Assembly: GCF_027579695.1 (NCBI RefSeq)
Contig: NC_083596.1
Span: 12,730,798 to 12,794,797, forward strand
Direction: 5' to 3'
Length of the DNA: 64,000 nucleotides
Origin: Neoarius graeffei
Lineage: Eukaryota > Chordata > Actinopteri > Siluriformes > Ariidae
Shown here: one piece after another, positions 55,340 to 64,000 of the stretch
Layout of the letters: each line of letters begins with the position of its first letter
Position numbering within the stretch: the stretch's first letter is position 1
Notes under the pieces: generated by a model
Told to the model about the DNA's origin: nothing
What the model saw: the letters and a program-made list of their open reading frames with translations, nothing else
Database searches by the model: none
Made by a program: the position numbers and the translations under genes

Positions 55340-56934
55340 CAACCCCAATTCCAAAAAAGTTGGGACAAAGTACAAATTGTAAATAAAAACGGAATGCAAT
55401 GATGTGGAAGTTTCAAAATTCCATATTTTATTCAGAATAGAACATAGATGACATATCAAATGTTTAAACTGAGAAAACGTATCATTTAAAGAGAAAAATT
55501 AGGTGATTTTAAATTTCATGACAACAACACATCTCAAAAAAGTTGGGACAAGGCCATGTTTCCCACTGTGAGACACCCCCTTTTCTCTTTACAACAGTCT
55601 GTAAACGTCTGGGGACTGAGGAGACAAGTTGCTCAAGTTTAGGGATAGGAATGTTAACCCATTCTTGTCTAATGTAGGATTCTAGTTGCTCAACTGTCTT
55701 AGGTCTTTTTTGTTGTATCTTCCGTTTTATGACGCGCCAAATGTTTTCTATGGGTGAAAGATCTGGACTGCAGGCTGGCCAGTTCAGTACCCGGACCCTT
55801 CTTCTACGCAGCCATGATGCTGTAATTGATGCAGTATGTGGTTTGGCATTGTCATGTTGGAAAATGCAAGGTCTTCCCTGAAAGAGACGTCGTCTGGATG
55901 GGAGCATATGTTGCTCTAGAACCTGGATATACCTTTCAGCTTTGATGGTGTCTTTCCAGATGTGTAAGCTGCCCATGCCACACACACTAATGCAACCCCA
56001 TACCATCAGAGATGCAGGCTTCTGAATTGAGCGCTGATAACAACTTGGGTCGTCCTTCTCCTCTTTAGTCCGAATGACACGGCGTCCCTGATTTCCATAA
56101 AGAACTTCAAATTTTGATTCATCTGACCACAGAACAGTTTTCCACTTTGCCACAGTCCATTTTAAATGAGCCTTGGCCCAGAGAAGACGTCTGCGCTTCT
56201 GGATCACGTTTAGATATGGCTTCTTCTTTGAACTATAAAGTTTTAGCTGGCAATGGCGGATGGCACGGTGAATTGTGTTCACAGATAATGTTCTCTGGAA
56301 ATATTCCTGAGCCCATTTTGTGATTTCCAATACAGAAGCATGCCTGTATGTGATGCAGTGCCGTCTAAGGGCCCGAAGATCACGGGCACCCGGTATGGTT
56401 TTCCGGACTTGACCCTTACGCACAGAGATTCTCTGAATCTTTTGATGATATTATGCACTGTAGATGATGATATGTTCAAACTCTTTGCAATTTTACACTG
56501 TCGAACTCCTTTCTGATATTGCTCCACTATTTGTTGGTGCAGAATTAGGGGGATTGGTGATCCTCTTCCCATCTTTACTTCTGAGAGCCGCTGCCACTCC
56601 AAGATGCTCTTTTTATACCCAGTCATGTTAATGACCTATTGTCAATTGACCTAATGAGTTGCAATTTGGTCCTCCAGCTGTTCCTTTTTTGTACCTTTAA
56701 CTTTTACAGCCTCTTATTGCCCCTGTCCCAACTTTTTTGAGATGTGTTGCTGTCATGAAATTTCAAATGAGCCAATATTTGGCATGAAATTTCAAAATGT
56801 CTCACTTTCGACATTTGATATGTTGTCTATGTTCTATTGTGAATACAATATCAGTTTTTGAGATTTGTAAATTATTGCATTACGTTTTTATTTACAATTT
56901 GTACTTTGTCCCAACTTTTTTGGAATCGGGGTTG
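55340..56934 (-). mobile_element. Tc1-like transposon, family 1 copy F (1595 bp)
   Basis: Complete inverted ends (CAACCCCAATTCC / GGAATCGGGGTTG), TA at both sides. In intron 1 of the Ly6-like gene, antisense to it. Confidence 0.92.
55509..56626 (-). pseudogene. Tc1-family transposase, copy F, frameshifted
   Basis: N-terminal frame [12 protein letters not shown]... KRFRES (56626 downward) breaks at about 56430, where a 10-bp deletion between two AGATTCT repeats shifts the frame; the rest continues in a 304-codon frame with [16 protein letters not shown] and SPIENIW intact. The normal stop after VSQW is lost (TAA to GAA), adding about 17 codons read through the terminal region. Confidence 0.92.
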
Positions 56935-57189
56935 TATGAGAATGAGTGAATTAATACTGTATAATCCTGTTATTTACATTGCAGTCTTAACTACTGTCAG
57001 AGCTGCGGTTAAGCTGCTGTTAGGAAATTAATCAACAACTTCTGACCAATCAAAATCGAGAATTCAACAGCACCTTGGTATAAGCACAATTTTATTTGGA
57101 TGTGGTTGAGGTTGTGTGCTCTAAGAAACATCTGTCTTTTTTAAATAAATGTTGTATTTTTTCCCTCTAAATTTGACTGCAATCAGAAC

Positions 57190-58150
57190 CATATTTACTT
57201 CCACCAACTGTGTTGGACGAGGTTATGTTTTCTCCTCCGTTTGTTTGTCTGTTCCCAACGTAACTCAAAAAGTAGTGAACGGATTTTGATGACATTTTGA
57301 GGAAAGGTGGGCCATCGGGCAAGGAACAGTTGGTTACATTTTAGCATCAGGGCTTTCTAGGCATTCAGAGAAGGCCCAAACATATCAGCATTTCAAATGT
57401 TATTTTTAATTTCTTTCATTCTTTAATTTATTTCATCCTTTCATAATTTCATTATAATTATTCTCTTCTAATTCTAATTTGGCCTCATATTCTATCAAAT
57501 TTGCTTCAGAAATGAAAGGATTACTGTCCTGAAAGCATTAAAATCGAGTTATCCAATGAGATTTGTTTGTTTGTTGTCTCTAGGCAGAAAAGAGTTTAGA
57601 GCTGCTCACTCATTGGTTAGGACTTCATTGCTGGGACAGAAGGCCATGGGAGTGTATGTTTATATAGGAAGTGGCAGACGAATTAACCAATCAGATTTTG
57701 ATTTATAGTGGGAGGGACCAAAAATTTATCGCGCTAAGCCTTCTCGAAGGCCAACGCAAGCTTAACTGCGAATCAATGCCATCAGTGCAGCAGTGAAGTA
57801 AGCTTCCAGCTGGTGTAGCGTTCATCAGTAGTGTTAGCGAATGCTAATAAAGCGGTCAAGCCAGTGCTATTGAGAGCAAGTAGCACAGGCTAACAACTGA
57901 GAAACTAAGATTTCTGTTTCCAGACTCTTCTTCCACGCACGCTCGTGACAGGATTTTTCACTCAGACTTAACTATTCATTTCCCGATGTAATTTACTTAG
58001 TCACTTTTAAAATCAACATCGACAACTACACGCAACGGAGCGACCTGGCAGCCTGCCACTAATCCCTTGCAAAATCCTTTGTCCTGTTGCTTTTTGGTGT
58101 TTTGAAGTGCCAGCTCTAATTGTAACGGTTCGCCACTGGATTTTAGATAG
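57190..58150 (+). repeat. Dispersed repeat, longer copy (sister of 19607-21985)
   Basis: Shares CATCAGGGCTTTCTAGGCAT, AGAGCTGCTCACTCATTGGT and AATCAACATCGACAACTACA-like blocks with the minus-strand copy. It begins with a TTTGTTTGTCTGTTCCCAAC... AACGGATTTTGATGACATTT segment common in fish genomes. No coding sequence recognised. Confidence 0.7.
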
Positions 58151-58600
58151 TTAGATCGTTTACAATAATTCTTTGTTTGACATAAATTAATATAAAACAG
58201 CACATGTGGTGTAAAATGGTGCTATTGTGAAGATGTACATCCTTGCAAGGGTTCATTTGTTTGCTAATGTTACCTCCTGGTACATTGTGCATGTAAACAG
58301 TATGTTTTAACCTTATAACCAGCAGTACAATTTGTGCTTTGAGGCATTATATGTTGTCACTTACACTAAAAGTCATATCGTGCCCTTTTACTTAATGAGG
58401 TCCAGGTAGAACAATGCCTAATCCTTTAAGATTAACTTTAAGCATCCTTAATTTAAAGGATTACTGTCAATGCCGCACTGAGTTTCCGGTGCATTCCATA
58501 ATGCCTAATCTCACAGTAAGCAAAGAAAAGGTAAAGCACCTCCACTGTGTCCTGAATGAAGACATTCAACATGTCCAGCGTTGTAGTTAAATGATATGTA

Positions 58601-59184
58601 CCGTGCACTCACCGGCCACTTTAATAGGAACTTGTTCTTGATTCTAAGATTCCTGTTCTTGGTTATCAGGAGTGGAACCCAATGTGTTCTTCTGCTGTTG
58701 CATGCTGAGATGCTTTTCTGTTCACCACGGTTATAAAGAGTGATTATATGAGTTACTATATCCTTCCTGGCAGCTCGAACCACCTCAGATCTGGCCATTT
58801 TCCTCTCTTATCACCAAGGCATTTGTTTCCACCCACAGAACTGTCAGTCACTCAACTTGATGTTTTTTGTTTTTCGCACCATTCTGTGTAAACTCTAGTG
58901 ACTGTTGTGTGTGAAAACCTCAGGAGATCAGCGGTTTCTGAAATACTCAAACCAGTCCATCTGGCTCAAACCAACACCCACGCCACAGTGAAAGAAAGTC
59001 ACACTTTGAGATCACAATTTTTCCCATTCTGATGTTTGAACATTGTGAACATTAACTGAAGCTCTTGATTTGTATTTGCATAATTGCATGCACTGTTCTG
59101 CTGTCAAGAGATTGGCTGATTAGAGAACTGCATAAAACAGCAGGTGGATGGGTGTACTGTATGTAATAAGGTGGCCAGTGAGTG
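58601..59184 (-). mobile_element. Tc1-type MITE with transposase trace, copy 1
   Basis: Ends CACTCACCGGCCACTTTAAT / AAGGTGGCCAGTGAGTG, TA beyond. Minus-strand remnant MARSEVVRAARKDI... NRGEQKSISACN is a decayed Tc1 transposase piece. Confidence 0.75.
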
Positions 59185-59476
59185 TAGGTTGGTTTGGATT
59201 GGAAAGTGCTTGGTTTGGAAGAGCTTCCTCATAACTACATTTAGAGTTTGTTTCGGAATAACATAAAATATTCATTGTGCAAAACGTACGAGCGTTGTTA
59301 ACAAAGCTCACATTTGAATGCTTTTTTATTAACTGAGCGATTCTGTATGCATGAATCACTCTTTCCACTCACCTGACAGATTAAAAGAAATTCATGCTGA
59401 CTTTTAAAATGTCAACTGCACAAGCAAATGCCATTTAAAAAAAAAAAAGTAAATTTTCCCTTCTGATCTTTTATAG

Positions 59477-59617
59477 TCCATGGACTGCAGTGCTATGGCT
59501 GTAACGTCATCCATGGGCAGAAGTATGTGGACGTTGGTTGCTCCAAACCTGAGATCATCACCTGTACTCATTCTCACAAAGGCTTTAAGCACCGCTTCTG
59601 CATCAAAACAGAGAGCA
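59477..59617 (+). CDS. Ly6/uPAR-like three-finger protein, exon 2
   Basis: Phase 1 to phase 1, 141 nt, acceptor TTTTATAG, donor GTGAGT. Encodes LQCYGCNVIHG, then DVGCSKPEIITCTHSHKG and HRFCIKTES. LxCYxC at the mature N-terminus and the following cysteine spacing are the hallmark of the first fingers of an Ly6/uPAR domain, a disulfide-stabilised extracellular fold. I cannot name the paralogue: many small fish Ly6 genes share this layout. The 6.4-kb intron before it is filled with repeats. Confidence 0.7.
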
Positions 59618-59908
59618 GTGAGTACTGTCTGCAGCTCATCATCAGGTTTTCTCCTGAATGATGTTTATCTGATGCCTGGATCTCAAAAACAAGTCAAGAT
59701 CTAGCATTTTACTGATTACGGTTAAGTCCTTTTTGCTATACGTAGTTATACAACAACTTAATCAAAGCGTGATGTTCACTGTATAAGGAAATCATACTGT
59801 ACTTATGCAAGGTGTTCGTCATCTTTTGGAAGACTGAATGGTTCCTTACATTTGTAGATCTTTGTAGAAAGTATAAGGAAAATGAAACAGCAAATACTTT
59901 TTGGCATA

Positions 59909-60479
59909 CGCTCACCAGACATTTTATTAGGAGCACCTATCCACCTGCTGTTTTATGCAGTTCTCTAATCAGCCAATCTCTTGACAGCAGCACAGTGCAT
60001 AAAATCATGCAGACACAAATCAAGAGCTTCAGTTAATGTTCAAAATGTTCAAACATCAGAACGGGAAAAATTGTGATCTCAAAGTGTGACTTTCTTTCAC
60101 TGTGGCATGGGTGTTGGTTTGAGCCAGATGGACTGGTTTGAGTATTTCAGAAACCGCTGATCTCCTGGGGTTTTCATACACAACAGTCTCTAGAGTTTAC
60201 ACAGAATGGTGCGAAAAACAAAAAACATTGAGTGAGTGAGCGACAGTTCTGTGGGTGGAAACAAACGCCTTGTTGATAAGAGAGGTCAGAGGAAAATGGC
60301 CAGATTTGAGGTGGTTCGAGCTGCCAGGAAGGATATAGCAACTCTTTACAACCGTGGTGAGCAGAAAAGTATCTCAGCATGCAACAGCAGAAGACCACAT
60401 TGGGTTCCAGTCCTATAGCCAAGAACAGGAATCTTAGAATCAAGAACAAGTAAGTTCCTATTAAAGTGGCCAGTGAGTG
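59909..60479 (+). mobile_element. Tc1-type MITE with transposase trace, copy 2 (inverted to copy 1)
   Basis: Same ends (CTCACCAGACATTTTATTAG / AAAGTGGCCAGTGAGTG) and the same remnant (MARFEVVRAARKDIA) on the plus strand. The two copies flank Ly6-like exon 2 at 59477-59617 in opposite orientation. Confidence 0.75.
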
Positions 60480-60548
60480 TACATGCAAAAGAGAAACATA
60501 TTTCGGAACAGGAATATATATATTTTTTCCAGATATATCTATAGTTGG

Positions 60549-60925
60549 GGGCGGCACGGTGGTGTAGTGGTTAGCGCTGTCGCCTCACAGCAAGAAGGTC
60601 CTGGGTTCGAGCCCCGGGGCCGGCGAGGGCCTTTCTGTGTGGAGTTTGCATGTTCTCCCCGTGTCCATGTGGGTTTCCTCCGGGTGCTCCGGTTTCCCCC
60701 ACAGTCCAAAGACATGCAGGTTAGGTTAACTGGTGACTCTAAATTGACCGTAGGTGTGAATGTGAGTGTGAATGGTTGTGTGTGTCTATGTGTCAGCCCT
60801 GTGATGACCTGGCGACTTGTCCAGGGTGTACCCCGCCTTTCGCCCGTAGTCAGCTGGGATAGGCTCCAGCTTGCCTGCGACCCTGTAGAAGGATAAAGCG
60901 GCTAGAGATAATGTGATGTGATGTG
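60549..60925 (+). repeat. tRNA-derived SINE, copy 7, with 12-bp duplication
   Basis: Flanked by ATCTATAGTTGG at 60537-60548 and 60926-60937. Tail pentamer varies (TGTGATGTGATG). It sits immediately beside the MITE at 59909-60479. Confidence 0.92.
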
Positions 60926-60937
60926 ATCTATAGTTGG

Positions 60938-62200
60938 AAAGGTCAACATTTTCACATAATGAAAGCTAAAGGAGATTTTTGATGGATGTAGAATTGAAGC
61001 AAAGGCAAGTTCTACCTTAAAACTACTTGTTTTGGGGAAACAATTTAATTTAAATAAAAAATTAAACAAACAAGCTATTCATTAAAATGCATTTTATTCA
61101 GAAATAAATTTGGAAATGGTCATTAACATCGCCATTTACATTTGTCTTTGAAACAAATTTGAACCCTATGCCTTGAACAAAATATCTTTAAGACAAAGAA
61201 AAAATATATTTTCGTGAGTTCATGCTTTAATGGTAGATTACATGCATTGTACATATTTAATCTTCATTCCCAGAGGCATGTTTACCTGCTTTATATTAAA
61301 TCAGTACATACGTCTTCCAATCCTACATTTATTTATATCTGTACAGTATGTTTGCTATAATGTTGAAGGTCCTGTGATGATGATACGAAACAAAATTCCT
61401 GTTTTAATACCACATATTAATACTAAAGCCATTGCTGTACACAATGATACTACAGATAATATGCAATATGTTTGTGTATTAGTTTATGTACACATTACTC
61501 GCTATTAGTTACGACTGCAAATTTTTAATGACCACCTTAATTTGCGCTTATTTTATAAATTCCTCCAACATCACTAAACTCTTTTGCATGGGGCAAATCC
61601 CAGACCTCAAAAGAGTCAATAATGAATCACACGCTAATGTTGACCTAAGACAAGGCATCAATCTTGGAGACGTTTGTAGAGCTTGACATGTTTGGTGAAG
61701 GGCTGAGGTAGCACTGTTTTCCACCAGCTCAGGGAAATAACAGGGTCAGAGAGTGCTGATGACGGACCGTCAGTAAATGTACAGACTGACGTACGAAACC
61801 AGGCTGCTTTAAGGCAGAGACAGGAATCCTCTGCTTTTGAGTCTCATGGGTTTCGTGTTTGATCTGGACCTGAACAGCGTCTTAATCTCAGCAAAGGATG
61901 TTTCAGTCCTGCTAGAGGTGTTATGTAACAGGCTTTGGAGCCTCTGCTTGCTGGACATTGTGTAAAAACTGTAAAATGCATCTCATTTCTCATTTCTCTC
62001 TTATTCATGGTGTGGAAATTTCCCCCAAAAGCAGAACGTTGAGTAAAATAAAAGTGCAAAAGATACTTTGTATGATATTTATGCAAGTTATATTGATGTA
62101 GAATTTATTCAGATGGGTCTAGGGCTAATACAACTGAGTGCAGTAAGTTTTTTTCCCATAAATTTTCCCACTATTGCATTTTATTTATTGTTTAACAATT
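60938..62200. other. Intron sequence, no feature recognised
   Basis: AT-rich; open frames at 61230-61686 lack family motifs and are not flanked by convincing splice sites. Confidence 0.35.
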
Positions 62201-62636
62201 ATTTCACGAAATCAAGTCGTACATGAGCTGATAGCTGACGAGGCGCGTAGTGGAATAATTGTTTTATTATATCCACATTCACTGGATGTTGAGAAACAGA
62301 GGATTTTTATTTTTATTTTTTGCAAATTCGATAAATAAAAATTTTATACAAAACATCCACCAAAATCATTTCCGCTTAGGTGGACTTATTAAAAACCTAT
62401 CAATAGCTGCATGAATTGACTTTAGTATTGTTGTTGTTGTTGTTGTTGTTGTTTTTGGACATTTCAGTTATGTAATTTTCAAACTTCTTTGAGTTTTTGA
62501 ACCAGGCTAAAAAAAAATTCAACAAATTTTAATGCTTAAAGATGAACAATGTAAACAAACCAGCGAAATGAAAGGAGCAATTTGTGAAAAGTGCTATAAT
62601 AATTCTTGGGAAAATATATATATATTCTAGCTCAGC

Positions 62637-62764
62637 CCTACGATAACCTGGCGACTTGTCCAGGGTGTACCCCACCTCTCGCCCATAGTCAGCTGAGATA
62701 GGCTCCAGCTTGCCTGCGACCCTGTAGAACAGGATAAGTGGCTACAGATAATGGATGGATGGAT
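62637..62764 (+). repeat. L2/SINE tail, 5'-truncated
   Basis: CCTGGCGACTTGTCCAGGGT... GACCCTGTAGAACAGGATAA... ending in GGATGGATGGAT rather than GAGAT. Confidence 0.8.
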
Positions 62765-63230
62765 ATACTAGCAGGTTACCCGGCGTTGCCCAGGTTTTGC
62801 AAAATTCTGGGTTGCCCCCAGACTTCCATATCAAATTTGGTGAAGATCTGTCAAGAAATGGTGATGTTAACCCAAGACAAACAAAAACCCAAACATCCAC
62901 CACCCAGGGGCCCACCTGGGACCCCCTGGGGCCCAAATATGGAATTTCTGAGTTCTGCCAAATTGTGGCTATCTCCTGTACCTACTTGCCAAGTTTAGTG
63001 AAGATCTGTCGAGAGCTTGTGTTGATAAATGTAACGTGAAAGGCATTGAAGGAAGGGGTGGGTGGATGTTGTGCCACCCAAGGACCTCCCTGGGGCCTGG
63101 ACATGAATTTTGTTTATATCTGCAAAATTCTGGGTCATCCTCGGACCTACTTGCCAAATTTGGTGAAAATCCGTCTAGAAATGGTGACGTTAGCTCAAGA
63201 CAAACAAACAAATAAACTTTGCCGCATACT
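62765..63230 (+). repeat. Satellite-like repeat (ACTAGCAGGTTACCCGGCGT)
   Basis: Two diverged copies of a block with AAATTTGGTGAAGATCTGTC... AAATGGTGATGTTA... AGACAAACAAA at about 62832-62887 and 63152-63212. Frames inside are not genes. Confidence 0.65.
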
Positions 63231-63477
63231 GTATATGTGTGTGTGTTCTTACCATGAAATAATTTCATTCCATATTTTGTAGCTTTTTTGCATTTTGGGG
63301 GGGTTTGTTTTCGAGTAGAGTTTTTATTTCGTCCTCGGTTGGTTCAGCAACACGCTCCGCCAGTTTGTTTTTCTCTACTCACGGTATACGAGCTGATATC
63401 CTAGTAGTAGAGTAGCCAATCAGAGTGCATGATTGCTCATATCCAGTGATGTAGATATCATAATACTGTTTATATCA

Positions 63478-63640
63478 CAGTGTTGTTGAATTCTTGATTC
63501 TGATTGGTCAGAAGATGTTCTATAGCAAAAATAAAAAATCTATAATAGCAACTCTGACAGTAGTGCTATCAGATCACATGGTTAAATTAATGTTACTGTT
63601 TCTATAGTAACAGAGTTATTAAAAATAGAATGGTGAAAGA
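63478..63640. repeat. GTTGAATTC repeat end
   Basis: GTGTTGTTGAATTCTTGATT CTGATTGGTCAGAAG... is the inverted counterpart of 57025-57075 and a relative of 2170 and 14500. Confidence 0.6.
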
Positions 63641-63977
63641 ACGTCTGTTTACTTGCTTCAATGTAAATGATAACAATATTAAGTGTAACTATATACAGTA
63701 TACAACCAGTAAAGTACGACATAGGCGCCATTAAAGTATAATAATAACATACAAGGAGTCTTGTAAGTTAAAGTGTCCACCAGTTGGTTATTTCAGTCAC
63801 TTTTTAACTGGCCCCTGTGAAGTCCCCTGCATCGGCTTATATATCTTTTGGTTGGTTTCTCGTCTATTTATTTTGTTTAGCATTTCAGTGTAATTGACCT
63901 TCAGTATAGGAATAGGTAATACCTTATTCAACTAATTATGGATTTAGACTCTACATTTGTGTTGCTGCTTCCCGCAG

Positions 63978-64000
63978 GGATTTACTGTCATCTTCAAAAG
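63978..64000 (+). CDS. Ly6/uPAR-like protein, start of exon 3 (cut by window edge)
   Basis: After acceptor TTCCCGCAG the sequence continues in phase with exon 2: split Arg codon, then IYCHLQK. The extra cysteine is expected for the middle of a three-finger domain. Only 23 nt are visible, so the boundary is plausible but not secure. Confidence 0.5.

Larger units (their letters stand above)
62203..63455 (-). mobile_element. Crypton-like family copy 7, interrupted
   Basis: 62203-62600 carries the right end and, on the minus strand, a decayed exon 2 (TGGTTCAAAAACTCAAAGAA, GAAAATTACATAACTGAAAT). 63240-63455 carries exon 1 and the left end. Between them are a SINE tail and the 62765-63230 repeat. 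This is the only copy besides copy 1 that keeps exon 2. Confidence 0.65.

Noticed and set aside
60549-60620. Possible tRNA genes (box A and GGTTCGAGCC box B)
   Set aside because: These are SINE heads: no paired acceptor stem is evident and each continues into the SINE body.

Overview
The window is teleost nuclear DNA. It has small GT-AG exons separated by long introns, no operons, a dense mixture of cut-and-paste DNA transposons (several Tc1-like families, hAT-, piggyBac/Kolobok-, Harbinger-, THAP- and Crypton-like remnants), tRNA-derived SINEs with an L2-like tail, and many microsatellites. The repeat mixture looks ostariophysan, perhaps a catfish, but that is an impression and not a demonstration.
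Two protein-coding genes can be supported. (1) ddx54, a nucleolar DEAD-box RNA helicase, fills 42862 down to 16385 on the minus strand. I placed 20 coding exons whose splice phases all match and which sum to 2586 nt (861 residues plus stop), with every helicase motif present. (2) A secreted or GPI-type Ly6/uPAR (three-finger) gene starts at 52973 on the plus strand. It has a signal-peptide exon, a cysteine-rich exon at 59477-59617 and the first 23 nt of a third exon at the right edge, and it continues outside the window.
Layout: 1-2430 has no recognisable gene. 2432-6116 is a nest of at least four transposons inserted into one another, followed by a 210-bp TTAA-flanked MITE. 6120-16384 is intergenic with diverged repeats, a tandem 723-bp duplication and the presumed ddx54 3' UTR. 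16385-42862 is ddx54; its introns carry three copies of one Tc1 family (one with an undamaged 358-codon transposase), two other Tc1 families, a SWIM/YqaJ-type element inside a palindromic MITE, a Harbinger-like MITE and a 1-kb CACC/CATCACA minisatellite. 42863-52972 is intergenic and holds the short ddx54 promoter side, a local segmental duplication with a filled and an empty transposon site, a minisatellite whose units carry different trinucleotide runs, and a tandem SINE array. 52973-64000 is the Ly6-like gene, whose first intron holds SINE copies in head-to-head orientation, a frameshifted Tc1 copy and paired Tc1-type MITEs.
The two genes share no evident function. I found no credible undescribed cellular system. 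The most unusual items are the multicopy inverted-repeat family carrying Crypton-like coding exons, the nested insertions, and a chimeric open reading frame joining two Tc1 families.
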